Shown: piece after piece, positions 1-10,000 of the stretch | Position numbering within the stretch: position 1 is the first letter of the stretch | Layout: each line of letters begins with the position of its first letter | Source: an uncultured Bacteroidales bacterium | Lineage (GTDB): Bacteria > Bacteroidota > Bacteroidia > Bacteroidales > P3 | Direction of reading: 5' to 3' | Length of the DNA: 64,000 nt | Assembly: GCA_944320415.1 (NCBI GenBank) | Contig: CALUHJ010000001.1 | Location: 248,001-312,000, forward strand | Notes under the pieces: model-generated | Told to the model about the DNA's origin: nothing | What the model saw: the letters and a program-made list of their open reading frames with translations, nothing else | Database searches by the model: none | Program-made: the position numbers and the translations under genes

Positions 1-1038
1 GTAGTCGAATGTCTCGTTCCATATATTTTTAGGTATGTATGCCCTCGAAGCAGCCGAGCATTTCTGTCCCTGATACTCGAATGCTCCTCTGACTATCGCT
101 ATTGCCAACTCTTTTGGACAAGCCGAACTGTGTGCGAATATGAAGTCCTTGCCTCCGGTTTCGCCTACAATCTTGGGATATGTCCTGTATCTGTCTATGT
201 TTTTGCCAATCTCTTTCCAGAAATTGTTGAACGTCCTTGTCGAACCCGTAAAATGAATGCCGGCCAGATGTTTCGACGCAAAGCATACCTCTGATATGGT
301 TTCACCGTTTCCTGGTACGAAGTTGATTACTCCGTCCGGTACTCCGGCCTCACGCAATATCTTCATGAGATAATAGTTGGATAGAACTGCTGTTGAGGCA
401 GGTTTCCATATCGTAACATTGCCCATAAGGACAGGAGATATGTTCAGGTTGCATGCTATGGATGTGAAGTTGAAAGGAGAAACCGCATAGATAAAACCTT
501 CGAGTCCCCTGTATTCCATGCGGTTTACGGCCGTATTGTCGCTAAAAGGCTGTTGTGCGTATATCTTTGAGGCATAATAAACATTGAACCTCAAGAAATC
601 TATCGTCTCGCAGGCCGAATCTATTTCCGCCTGAAAAGGATTCTTGCCTTGTCCTAGCATGGTTGCAGCATTTATCACATATCTGTATTTGCCGGCTATC
701 AGTTCGGCCGCTCTCAACATAACGCTGCATCGTTCAGTCCAGTCAAGCCTTTCCCATTTCTTTCTTGCCTCCATTGCAGCCTCTATGGCCTGTGCAACTA
801 TCTTCTTGTCCGCCTTGTGATATACGGCCAACACATGCGAATGTTCGGTAGGCATAACAACTTTCTCTGTGTCGTTAGTTCGTATTTCCTTGCCGTTTAC
901 TATTATCGGTATGTCCAGGCACTGATTGTACTGTTTCCGCAGTTCTTCGGCCAGAAGCTCTCTTTCCGTTGAACCGGGAGCATAGGACTTTACCGGTTCG
1001 TTCTTTGGCTGTGCAAAGAAAAAAGTCGAATTGTTCAT
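1..1038 (-). CDS. pruA: L-glutamate gamma-semialdehyde (1-pyrroline-5-carboxylate) dehydrogenase, C-terminus beyond the window
   Basis: Oxidises pyrroline-5-carboxylate/glutamate semialdehyde to glutamate with NAD, the second step of proline breakdown. 346 codons are present, running open through base 1, so the last third is missing. The aldehyde dehydrogenase signature is clear: ETGGK with the general-base Glu near residue 293, and the GQKCSA motif with the catalytic Cys near residue 327, followed by the SRAYIP stretch typical of P5C dehydrogenases. SPFNFT near residue 190 is part of the cofactor site. The ATG at 1038 lies about 50 bases below a full promoter. It is a single gene facing away from the IPExxxVDY gene. 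The Bacteroidota enzyme is normally a single-function protein of about 540 residues, not fused to PutA; that is family knowledge, not seen here. Confidence 0.93.
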   Translation of the reverse strand, partial: MNNSTFFFAQPKNEPVKSYAPGSTERELLAEELRKQYNQCLDIPIIVNGKEIRTNDTEKVVMPTEHSHVLAVYHKADKKIVAQAIEAAMEARKKWERLDWTERCSVMLRAAELIAGKYRYVINAATMLGQGKNPFQAEIDSACETIDFLRFNVYYASKIYAQQPFSDNTAVNRMEYRGLEGFIYAVSPFNFTSIACNLNISPVLMGNVTIWKPASTAVLSNYYLMKILREAGVPDGVINFVPGNGETISEVCFASKHLAGIHFTGSTRTFNNFWKEIGKNIDRYRTYPKIVGETGGKDFIFAHSSACPKELAIAIVRGAFEYQGQKCSAASRAYIPKNIWNETFDY

Positions 1039-1091
1039 GACTGTAAATGTTTTAATAATTATAAAATTTTCTCACCCAGTTTTCCTTACTG

Positions 1092-1121
1092 CAAATGTAA
1101 AACTTTTTCCGCTCTTTACAA
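1092..1121 (-). promoter_or_regulatory. Bacteroidota-type promoter of pruA
   Basis: On the minus strand TTG (1121-1119), 19 bases, then TACATTTG (1099-1092) match the -33/-7 consensus of the phylum's main sigma factor. The start codon of pruA follows about 53 bases later. It lies back to back with the -7 box of the next gene. Confidence 0.7.
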
Positions 1122-1131
1122 TAAAAAAACG

Positions 1132-1139
1132 TACTTTTG
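1132..1139 (+). promoter_or_regulatory. -7 promoter box of the IPExxxVDY gene
   Basis: TACTTTTG fits TAnnTTTG. No convincing -33 box lies 19-20 bases upstream. The box supports the ATG at 1158 over the TTG at 1137, which falls inside the box. Confidence 0.5.
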
Positions 1140-1157
1140 CGCAAACTTTCTTACAAG

Positions 1158-1790
1158 ATGAAATCCAACAAGAACTTCTCCATCACGGAAGGAACCTGCG
1201 AGATAGGCAGGTACACGGCAATAATTGGAATAGTCGCAAAATCTTTCGGCTACAAACTGGCAAGCAGGATAAGCAGAGTGTCTGGTATGACTCTAAGATC
1301 CAAGGATATGCCCGTATGGTTCAAGAAAACGGATATGACTCTGGATTTCGAGGCGTTCTGTCAATATGACAAGGATGCGGAAGCCTTTTACATACTCTGC
1401 AGGACAAAGGAGGAAGCATCCGTAATTATTCCTCAATGGAAGGATTTTGACTTTCTGCTCATTGTCGTTGCAAGGGACTGTATCGAATTGAGTAGGGGGT
1501 TGATGCAGGATTTGACAAGGATAGACCTCGTTCAACTTTCCCAGCAACTCTTCCCTGTCGTGGAAACTTCGCGTGGGAAAAACAATTCCCTTTCCGGCCT
1601 TCAGCTCAACATGTTTGACGATGAGGCTGAAATGAAACTTGATTCCAAAAAAACAGAATTTGATTCTAAAAAAATGGAATTTGATTCCACGAAAATGAAA
1701 TCAAATTCCGTTCCGGTCCAATTGAACGATGTATTGTACGACATAGAGAGCTATGTGGATGCAATAAGAAGTGAGGAAAACGACACATAG
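1158..1790 (+). CDS. IPExxxVDY family protein carrying an in-frame 21-bp repeat array
   Basis: A 210-residue protein of unknown function. Residues 91-99 read IPQWKDFDF, a divergent form of the IPExxxVDY motif that names this small Bacteroidota family, and the flanking hydrophobic stretch (FLLIV) also fits. Family members are usually about 150-160 residues. This one has an extra tail: residues 159-184 are three and a half heptads (KLDSKKT, EFDSKKM, EFDSTKM, KSNS) encoded by a 21-bp repeat array that is intergenic elsewhere in this window. The last 26 residues (VPVQLNDVLYDIESY...) follow the array. The ATG was preferred to a TTG seven codons upstream because of the promoter box. No signal peptide or membrane segment is visible. 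Confidence 0.75.
   Translation: MKSNKNFSITEGTCEIGRYTAIIGIVAKSFGYKLASRISRVSGMTLRSKDMPVWFKKTDMTLDFEAFCQYDKDAEAFYILCRTKEEASVIIPQWKDFDFLLIVVARDCIELSRGLMQDLTRIDLVQLSQQLFPVVETSRGKNNSLSGLQLNMFDDEAEMKLDSKKTEFDSKKMEFDSTKMKSNSVPVQLNDVLYDIESYVDAIRSEENDT
1634..1708. repeat. Palindrome array A (4 x 21 bp), inside coding sequence
   Basis: Four 12-bp units begin at 1634 (GAAACTTGATTC), 1655 (AGAATTTGATTC), 1676 (GGAATTTGATTC) and 1697 (GAAATCAAATTC), each exactly 21 bases apart. All four fit the degenerate palindrome RRAAYYWRRTTY. Linkers are nine bases and A-rich. The third and fourth units form an 11-bp inverted repeat. Being a multiple of three, the array keeps the reading frame of the host gene. Confidence 0.9.
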
Positions 1791-1792
1791 GA

Positions 1793-3184
1793 TTACCTCT
1801 TGTCCAATCCCATAGCATATCCCTTGATTCCGTAGAAGAACAGATAGAGATAGGACACTACCGGCACAAGAAACGAATACCTTATACCCATGCAGTCAGC
1901 CGCCATTCCCTGTACAGGAGGCAGTATTGCACCTCCGAGAATCATCATTATCAATATGGAGGATGCTTCCGCCGTTCTTTCTCCCAAACGGTCTATTGCC
2001 AGGGTGAATACATTGGACCACATTATGGAATTGAACAGTCCTATGGAAAGCAGCGCCCATACCGCCAAAGCGCCTTGTGAGAAAATGCCCGTGAAGAGCA
2101 GCACCACGTTAACGAAGGCGAAAATGGCCAATGAACGGGAGGAGTTGCCTTTGCCGAGATGAAAACAGAGATAGTTGACGAGCATGAACAGCAGAAACAG
2201 TGATACCTGGGCAAATGAAAGAGCGTGCAGATAATAGTTGACGGTGAATATGAAGACGAAACCGGCCACAGCCAGAACAAGCATGTATGATGCTTTTTTC
2301 AGTGTTTTCATACGGCTGAGACTGACCGCTCCGAGAAAACGGCCTATCATCGCTCCTCCCCAATAGTAGGACAGGAATGCCGTTGCGGTCTGTTCCGATA
2401 CGGTAAAGGTTTCCTTCAGATAGGAAACCATGTTGCTGCCTATCGTTACCTCCGCTCCGACATAAAAGAATATGCCCAACGCACCGAGAACGACATAGGG
2501 CTTTTTGAAAATGCTTTCCCTTTTGTGCTTTTCCGATGTCTGTTCCGTTTCGTTTCTTATTTTTGAATTATGAATGAATACTGCAAGTACGGCGAGCAAT
2601 GTCGCAAGAACGAGATAGGGGATAATCACGGCCGAAGGTCCTTGTGAGGAATTGTCCAGAAAAAACGAAAAAATGAAGAAGCCTCCGAGTGCCGGGCCGA
2701 GTGTGGTACCGAGAGAGTTGAATGCTTGAGAGAGGTTCAGACGGGAGGATGCCGTATCCGGACTTCCTATTATGGCAACGAACGGATTGGCCGCTATCTG
2801 AAGGAAGGTCAGTCCCAGTCCCAGAATGAACAGTGAGGCAAGGAAGAATGCGAAGCCCAGTTTGAAATAGGCCGCACCGGCAAACAGGAAACAGGCCAGT
2901 GAGGCTATGCAAAGACCTATTACTATCGTCGTCTTGTATCCCCATAGCGTTATAGGGTCTTTGCCTTGTTTCGAGAAAAGGTAAAAGACTGCGGAACCGA
3001 GGAAATAAGCTATGAAAAAAGCGAATTGAACTATGTTGGCCTCAAAATGACTCAGGCTGTATATGCCTTTCAGATAAGGTATGAGTATGTCGTTCAACGA
3101 TGTTATGAATCCCCACATGAAAAACAGTACGGTGATTGAAATCATGGGGATGATGTTGTTCTCTCTCTTAATCTTTGTTTTCAT
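1793..3184 (-). CDS. Sugar MFS transporter (FucP/GluP family)
   Basis: A 463-residue inner-membrane symporter with about twelve hydrophobic segments. The N-terminal FMWGFITSLNDILIPYLK stretch is the signature of the fucose/glucose-galactose/N-acetylglucosamine permease branch of the major facilitator superfamily, and LGLTFLQIAANPFVA near residue 130 also belongs to it. These carriers usually co-transport a hexose with H+ or Na+; which sugar cannot be told. The gene is last in a minus-strand run: its start overlaps the end of the M16 protease gene by 17 bases. It converges on the IPExxxVDY gene with two bases between the stop codons, so no terminator fits between them. Confidence 0.88.
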   Translation of the reverse strand: MKTKIKRENNIIPMISITVLFFMWGFITSLNDILIPYLKGIYSLSHFEANIVQFAFFIAYFLGSAVFYLFSKQGKDPITLWGYKTTIVIGLCIASLACFLFAGAAYFKLGFAFFLASLFILGLGLTFLQIAANPFVAIIGSPDTASSRLNLSQAFNSLGTTLGPALGGFFIFSFFLDNSSQGPSAVIIPYLVLATLLAVLAVFIHNSKIRNETEQTSEKHKRESIFKKPYVVLGALGIFFYVGAEVTIGSNMVSYLKETFTVSEQTATAFLSYYWGGAMIGRFLGAVSLSRMKTLKKASYMLVLAVAGFVFIFTVNYYLHALSFAQVSLFLLFMLVNYLCFHLGKGNSSRSLAIFAFVNVVLLFTGIFSQGALAVWALLSIGLFNSIMWSNVFTLAIDRLGERTAEASSILIMMILGGAILPPVQGMAADCMGIRYSFLVPVVSYLYLFFYGIKGYAMGLDKR

Positions 3185-4424
3185 TTTCGTTTTCCTTTAA
3201 ATAGTAAAGACATGAATATTTACCTTTCAAAAACATTTTTTCAGCCTCATTCCGCAACTGCTCCACCGTTATGGCGTTGTATATTTCCCTTTCTCCGTTT
3301 ATGTATTCCTCCATGTTAAGATGGGAATAATAAGCCATTTTCATAGCTTTGTCCAATATCTTTATGTCTTCGAATGTGGAAAGGGCTTCGTTTTTGTTTT
3401 TCATTTTCTGCAGTTCCTTTTCCAATACCATTTCACGGGTCAGGACACCGAGTTCTTCCCAAAGAGCTTGTTCGCCCTCTTTTACAGGTATCCCGTCGCA
3501 ATATTGACCTGTGACTATAAACAGACCGGCATCATCTTCTCCTGTTATGGAAGCGTTTACGCCGGTGAAAAGTTTGCGTTCTGTCACAAGGTTGTTGTAC
3601 ATTCTCGAACTCTTTCCGTTGGCGAGTACATCGGAAAGCAGATCCTGTACATAGTATTCTTTTTCCGTTCTTTTGCTCATTGGAAACATTATGCAAATCA
3701 TGTTAGCGGGCACATCTCTGTAAACGGTTTTTGTTCTGTTTTCCGTTTGTTCCGGTTCGGACGGATAGTTTGTGATATTGTCTGACGAGGACTTTCTTTT
3801 CGGAAAATATTTCTCTGCGACCTCTCTTACCTCTTCTTCTTTCAGATTGCCGGAAATGGCAAGTACGGCATTGGAAGGAGCGTAGAATCTGTGGTAAAAT
3901 TCTCTTGTCTGTTGCAGAGTTGCGTTTTCTATGTGTGAAATATCCTTTCCGATTGTCTGCCATCTGTAAGGATGTACCTTATATGCCAGTTCCCTTATTT
4001 CTTTCCACAAATCGCCGTAAGGCTGGTTTATGTAACGCTGTTTGAATTCCTCTATGACTACTCCTTTCTGTATGTCGAGGTTTTTCTGCGTTAGTTCCAG
4101 GTTGTACATTCTGTCGGCTTCGAGTGCAAGTGCGTATTTGAAAAATTCGGCAGGCAGGGTGACATAGTAATTCGTAAAGTCATTGTTTGTGAAAGCATTA
4201 CTCTCTCCTCCCAAACGTTCTGTCACCTTGTCGTAGCTTCCGAACGTTTTGCTAGAGGAAAACATAAGGTGTTCGCAAAGATGAGCCAGTCCCGTTACAT
4301 CGGGATTTTCGTGTTTTGCTCCCACCTTGTATAAAAGGTTGACCGCAACAAGAGGCGTCGATTTGTCTTGATTGAATATTACTCTTAGACCGCTTTCTGT
4401 TGTAAAACTCTTATATGGTATCAT
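3168..4424 (-). CDS. M16 family zinc metallopeptidase (pitrilysin/insulinase type)
   Basis: About 418 residues. The inverted zinc motif HxxEH is present as HLCEH (His48, Glu51, His52 from the chosen start), with the distal Glu ligand in VVIEEFKQRY about 75 residues on; FTNNDFTNYY is also typical. This is a single-copy-length M16 protein (one active and one inactive half). I chose the ATG at 4424 (MIPYKSFTTESGLRV) over an upstream ATG at 4499, because the upstream one would lie deep inside the AddB-like gene and homologues start near the first strand. It has no signal peptide, so it probably acts in the cytoplasm. It overlaps both neighbours (14 and 17 bases), indicating translational coupling. 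Confidence 0.88.
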   Translation of the reverse strand: MIPYKSFTTESGLRVIFNQDKSTPLVAVNLLYKVGAKHENPDVTGLAHLCEHLMFSSSKTFGSYDKVTERLGGESNAFTNNDFTNYYVTLPAEFFKYALALEADRMYNLELTQKNLDIQKGVVIEEFKQRYINQPYGDLWKEIRELAYKVHPYRWQTIGKDISHIENATLQQTREFYHRFYAPSNAVLAISGNLKEEEVREVAEKYFPKRKSSSDNITNYPSEPEQTENRTKTVYRDVPANMICIMFPMSKRTEKEYYVQDLLSDVLANGKSSRMYNNLVTERKLFTGVNASITGEDDAGLFIVTGQYCDGIPVKEGEQALWEELGVLTREMVLEKELQKMKNKNEALSTFEDIKILDKAMKMAYYSHLNMEEYINGEREIYNAITVEQLRNEAEKMFLKGKYSCLYYLKENENENKD

Positions 4425-7092
4425 TTTCCGATAAGTTATATTTTGGACAAATAGGTGTGAAATCGCAATAGGTGCATGCTTTCGGATTGTCTTGTTCAAG
4501 AAAGTCTTTTTCCGTTTTTTCCTGCATCATTTGTCTTATGAGTTCTTTTAGATATTTGTCGAATTCACTGTGGGTCGATTGGTCGTATGACAAAGCGAAT
4601 ACGCTTTGTTCCCAGCCCAGCTTTATTTTATGTATATAGATTATTTCTATCATTATGTTGTCGAAAGCAGGCAGTGCTTTATTGTTCGGATTGTCCCACA
4701 GTAGCCAGGCGTACAGCATGAGCTGGAATGCGTATGAGTATCTTTGGGAGTCGGAGCTGTCAAACAGGCTTTCTACATTCTTGTATTTGCCAATGTTGCC
4801 GCCCGTTTTGTAATCGCATATTACAAGAGTGTTGCCTTTTTTGTCTATTCTGTCTATTTTACCACCTATTTTCAGTTCTTTTTCTGTATCAAGCCGTAGT
4901 ATTTTTTCCGTTTCAAATTCCGCGAGGAGGAATTCTCTTTCCTTGTCCCTTGAGTCGAATGTGTCAAGATTCTCAAGGTATCTTTCGACCATCATTTTGT
5001 GGATGCCTGCTATTTGTTCTTTTTGGTCCTTGTCCCAATCTTCCGTTTCGAGAGCCTTATTTACGCATAGGGTGTAGTTCGTCTGTATTTTGTTCTTTTT
5101 GTTTTCCTCCATTATCTGAGCGGCATGATGAAACAGGCTGCCGAAGGCCAATGCAATCAAATCTTCTTTTTCTTCCCGTTTCTTTATACCCAATACCTTG
5201 TCGAAATAAAACCTGAGGGAGCAATCCAAATAAACATTCAGATAGGAGGGAGAAAGATATCTCTTTTTTGTCAGTGCATCTTTTATACCGTCAACTTGTT
5301 CTGGTATCTTGTAAAATTCAGGTTGTTCTATCTTTATGGGAATGTTTGCCACATGTTGGGATATCTCTTGCCCGAGTTCTGTTTTGATTTGCTGCAGAAA
5401 GCGGCTCATTTCATTCTTTTTGGAATCTTGGGAACCGGTATTATATACGAAGTCTATTGTTTCAGCTCTTTGCAGCAGTCTGTAAAAGTAATAGGCGAAT
5501 ACTGACACTTTCTTTTCAACGGATGTAAGGTTGAATGCGCGTCTTATGGTATTTGGGATAAACGATGCGGTGTTTCCTATATTCGGAATGTTGTTGTCGC
5601 TTGCACCGACAAACAGTATGTATCTGAAGTCCAGATTTCTGCTTTCCAGAACGCCCATTATCTGCAAACCGTTTATCGCATCGGATTCATAAGGTATGCT
5701 TACGCCTCTGAGCAATTTAAGCAGTATTTTTTTTGCAAAGTCATGTGGTATGTCATCTTGAGATATCAAGGAAAGGGATTTTTGAAAATCTTTCAGCAAA
5801 AGGATGATTCTGTAAGCCGCTTCCTTGTTTTCATTTTTTGTTTCCTTTTTCCGTCCCTGACAGTCTACGAATTCAATTAACAGGTTTATTTGTTCATCCA
5901 ACGGTATTCCGTCTTTAATGTTTTGTTCAATGAATCTCTCCAACTGAACAAAAAAAACACTCATAGCCAAAGGGTACCCCATGGTGATGTTCACGCTTAG
6001 GGCCGTACCGTTTATTGATTCAGGAAGATATCTTACTATTAAAGGCAAAAGCGTTTCATCAGCCAATATTATCGCTATTTGATTTTGTCGCAGTCCTTCG
6101 CCCGCGCTTTGTTCCACTTCCTTAAGCCATGAGGATACATATCCCGCCACAGCACTCGCATAGGGTATTTCGGTTATGCTTATTTTGTGTTTTGCGTTTT
6201 GTATCTGCGAAAAGTCCAGCCTGCCGAAACTTTCAGGAGGGGGAAACATGGAAAGATTTTCCTTTATGAACGTTCCTGCTTCCTGCATTTCGTTTTCGGT
6301 GTAATATGTATCGTAATCCCAATAGAAGAAACAACTGTTGTTTTCCTTCAGTAAGGAAAAGATTTTTTTCTCGCAGGCATTGAGTACGTTGAATCCGACA
6401 AAGACGAATCTTTCTCCCGAAAAATCCATTCTGCCAGAAGACAAATCCTCGCAGAACGTTCTGTACATCATGCCTGAATAAGCCATGTTCATTTTCGACA
6501 AGCGTTCGCGATAACTGTCATAAATCTCACCCAAACAGTTCCATATTCTCACGAAGTTTTTTCTTATTTCGCTTCTGCGGGAATATGTTTGACTGAAATT
6601 GCCAAAGAAATCGGACAGAAGTTTCTTTTGTTGTTCGTCAAGAAAATCAAACAATGAATCTATTTCCTTGAAATCCTCTATATGCTTGAAAAGTTTCCTT
6701 GAATCCGCAAGGTTTTTGTCTATGTCGTCGAAGTCGGACAATAAGGTCTTTCCCCAAAAATAGAAACTGTCGAAGCTTTCCTTTGTTTCCGATTCGCCAA
6801 TGGGGTTGTATTTGTAATAAACCTCAGAATAGCATTGGTAAAGAATGTATATGAGAGTAAGTTCATCGGCCGGCTTGCAAGAAGAGTGGCTCTCGATGAA
6901 ATCTTTTATCGTCGTGTATTTGGGTTGCCATGATACCTTTTCGGTCAGGGACGAGTATATATTGTCAAAATATCTTATCGCTCTTTTGCCAGAGAATACC
7001 ACATTCAGATTGTACAGTTTGTCATTGCCCATTGAGCGTATGTCTTTGGCGACCCTGTATAAAAAAGCATCATTTTCCCATTTGTCGTTCAT
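4411..7092 (-). CDS. AddB-like PD-(D/E)XK nuclease with inactive helicase fold
   Basis: 893 residues. The C-terminal third holds a RecB-type nuclease: GGKIDRIDKKGNTLVICDYKTGG carries the Asp and the DYK active-site residues. One Cys in YLDCSLRFYFD and three in CTYCDFTPIC are spaced as the four ligands of the AddB iron-sulphur cluster. The N-terminal two thirds resemble a degenerate UvrD fold without a Walker A, as in AddB. It lies seven bases below the AddA-like helicase gene, so the two very likely form one double-strand-break end-resection machine. In Bacteroidota this pair is usually annotated as 'PD-(D/E)XK nuclease family protein' and 'UvrD-helicase domain protein'. Confidence 0.85.
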   Translation of the reverse strand: MNDKWENDAFLYRVAKDIRSMGNDKLYNLNVVFSGKRAIRYFDNIYSSLTEKVSWQPKYTTIKDFIESHSSCKPADELTLIYILYQCYSEVYYKYNPIGESETKESFDSFYFWGKTLLSDFDDIDKNLADSRKLFKHIEDFKEIDSLFDFLDEQQKKLLSDFFGNFSQTYSRRSEIRKNFVRIWNCLGEIYDSYRERLSKMNMAYSGMMYRTFCEDLSSGRMDFSGERFVFVGFNVLNACEKKIFSLLKENNSCFFYWDYDTYYTENEMQEAGTFIKENLSMFPPPESFGRLDFSQIQNAKHKISITEIPYASAVAGYVSSWLKEVEQSAGEGLRQNQIAIILADETLLPLIVRYLPESINGTALSVNITMGYPLAMSVFFVQLERFIEQNIKDGIPLDEQINLLIEFVDCQGRKKETKNENKEAAYRIILLLKDFQKSLSLISQDDIPHDFAKKILLKLLRGVSIPYESDAINGLQIMGVLESRNLDFRYILFVGASDNNIPNIGNTASFIPNTIRRAFNLTSVEKKVSVFAYYFYRLLQRAETIDFVYNTGSQDSKKNEMSRFLQQIKTELGQEISQHVANIPIKIEQPEFYKIPEQVDGIKDALTKKRYLSPSYLNVYLDCSLRFYFDKVLGIKKREEKEDLIALAFGSLFHHAAQIMEENKKNKIQTNYTLCVNKALETEDWDKDQKEQIAGIHKMMVERYLENLDTFDSRDKEREFLLAEFETEKILRLDTEKELKIGGKIDRIDKKGNTLVICDYKTGGNIGKYKNVESLFDSSDSQRYSYAFQLMLYAWLLWDNPNNKALPAFDNIMIEIIYIHKIKLGWEQSVFALSYDQSTHSEFDKYLKELIRQMMQEKTEKDFLEQDNPKACTYCDFTPICPKYNLSENDTI

Positions 7093-7099
7093 AATACCT

Positions 7100-10000
7100 T
7101 TATTTCACTTCCTCTATATATGATTTAAAATCCTCGGAGGACAAGTCCGTAAACCATAAATACAATCTTGCTTGCCTCTCTGTAATTTCCGAGAGTAGCC
7201 GTCCGTATTCTCTTAGTTGTTCAGCATATATCCCGAATGAATTCCTGTTCTCGCTGAACTTGTAGTCCACAACTATACATTCCTTTTCGTTCATCATTAT
7301 TCTGTCAGGACGCTTTTGTTTGCATTTTCCATTAGCGTCCTTGAAAAACAAGGGCTGTTCATTCATCACTTCGTATGTGCCGTCGAACCAATGGTAAGGC
7401 TCCGCTATGGCAAGCATTTCCTTCAACATCGATTTCATTTCCTCTTTCTGCTCTGCAGTATGTTCACAATCGGACAAAGACAAAGCAAAATCCAAATCGG
7501 AATGTCTTTTTATCTTGGATAGGATTGCATGAAGCATGATTCCTCTTTGTACTTTCTCGTTTTCTTCCGGTATTTTGTCCGTTTCGAAATACTCTTTTGC
7601 CTTTCCGGACAGGGCATAAGACACAATGCCGGTTGCGGATTCAAATCTCAGGGCAGTATTTTTGCCAGTCTGTTCAAACGGATTGTTGTTCCGCTCCTTT
7701 TGTTCCACTTGTTCTTTCCTTGTATTTGAACAGTCATTGCCTATGGTGTAGAACAGACTGTCATCCTCTGGCAATCTCGTTTTGTCATAATGGGTTATGT
7801 ATTCCTGCAATATGCTTCCGACACTGTTCTTTTTGTTTGTACGGCTTATTGCAGACAAACAGTATTTAGGACGTGTGAAGGCAACGTACAACATGTTCAT
7901 GTTGTCTATACGCTGCATGTATCTCTCCTGCTCGACTTCTTTCTCGTATCCAATTTGTTCCAGTTGGTTCAATGTCGAAGGGAAAACCTTTATGTTTGAC
8001 GAACTATCCTCGTTGTCAACCCATAATGTATCACCGTTGTCCACAAGCTTCCAATCGCAGAACGGAACTATCACTACAGGATATTCCAATCCTTTGGATT
8101 TGTGTATTGTGGACAGTTTTATCGCATCCCTTATTTCCTGCGAGGCAACCTTTTTTTGACTCAGCGTGTCTTCCCAGTATTTCAGGAAATCTTTCAAGGA
8201 CTGTTTGTTCGACTGACCGTAAGCGAGCAGTTCATCAAAAAACGCAAACAGAAAGACATCATCGTAACTTATTTCGAACTCTTTGACAAACTTCAGTGCA
8301 AGCTCCAGCAAGGAATCCTTCAAATCCGAAAAACGGCTTATGTTTTCCAGTTGTTCGTGTTTTATTCCCTGATTCATTAACCACTGTTTTGACAGCGTGT
8401 CCTTATTGTCATCCATGTAATACATTAGACGGATTAAGGTATTTACGGACAAGGATTTCTCGAATGTGAAAGCATCGTCCGAAACGGTGTTGTACCCTTT
8501 TTCTTTCAATGCAAAGGCCGTTTTGCTCAACTTGTCGTTGTTTCTGAAAAGAAGTATGATATCGTCCAATGCATATCCTTTTTCATTCGTATAGTATTTT
8601 ATTTCATTAAGCGTAAGGAATATTATCGGATCTATCTTGCCTTCAATACACATTGTATTGATATATTCGTCAGGCATTATGAATCTTATCTCTCCTTCCG
8701 TTTTTTCGGAACTCATCTTGGCGTTTTGCACCACACTGTCGGCAATAAGACCGAGTTCCTCTTCTTTGTTCTGATTTTTGATTTCAGAAGCAAGTTGCTT
8801 ATATTGACAGCTGAAAAAATCGTTGTTGAATTCCACTATGTTTTTAGCTGTACGGTAATTGTCTTTCAGACTTTCTACCGCAACATCGTTGAATTCGCTT
8901 TTTCCGCTTGAAAGACCGGCCAGCATTCTCCAGTCTCCGTCATTCCAACGGTAAATCGACTGTTTTATGTCGCCGAACAATGCACATTCTTCCCCCTTGG
9001 ACAGAGACTCTTTTATCAGGAACTTGAGATTTTTCCATGAAAGCTCCGAAGTGTCCTGAAATTCGTCTATCATTATGTTGTCTATCCTGTTGCCTATCTT
9101 TTCGTAAACGAACGACGCATCATCTTCTCCGACCATTTCGGAAAGCAAAGGAGAAGTCTGTTTCAGTACGAACATGTCGTCTTCCTTCAACAGGTCGGTA
9201 TATATGTCGGAAACGAACTTCAGAAGATACAGTTTGTAAACGGAGTTGACTATCATAAGCTTGCTCCGGTTTTTTTTATGGTTTTCTTTGTAGTATTCAA
9301 ACAGTTCTTTATAAAGTGGTATCAGTATGTTGTCAACAATGGGGTTCTTTTCATTCTTTTTGAGCCATTCGGAAGAGTCAAGGTATTTTTCGTCAATGTT
9401 GAGCGGATTGTCCGTAGTGTAATGTCCGTTTGTTCGTTCAAGCTTGGATATCAGGGAGTATTTTTTGCCTTTGAAGTCTTCCCCGTTCAGATTGTACTCT
9501 TTGCATTTGGAGAGTATTCCGTTTATGAGTTCGTTTATCCTTTCTTCAAATGATTTTATCCCTTTCTTTATGCGGTCAACCTCTTTGTTCAGTTCGTCCA
9601 GGTCGGTATCCATCGCCTTTATTTTTTCGGCAATGCTGCGTTTGTTCAATACCCCTGCGAATCTCATCATGCTTCGTTCATAATTCCAAGCCTCTCCTTT
9701 GGCGGTGGTGTCCGCAACAAGAATGTTCAGGTAGTTTTGCAAGGTTTCATTGTTTTCGGCTTCGGTTTTCAGCCTTTTTATGGACTCTTCCAAATATTGA
9801 CTGTCATCCAGAAGCAGATTGAAGGAACTGCCTACTCCTATTTCCTTTGCCAGATTGCGCAGCACTTTCTGAAAAAATGAATCAAGGGTTTCTATCCAGA
9901 AATTGCTATAATCATGAAGTATGTATTGTAATGCCTTTTTCGCTTTCAGTCTTATGTCGTCATCTTCAAGCGTGGCGTTTTTTTCTTTCAGTTTGTCAAC

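Noticed and set aside
1634..1708. CRISPR array
   Set aside because: Units are 12 bp with nine-base A-rich linkers and vary in sequence and orientation; there are no cas genes and no spacers.
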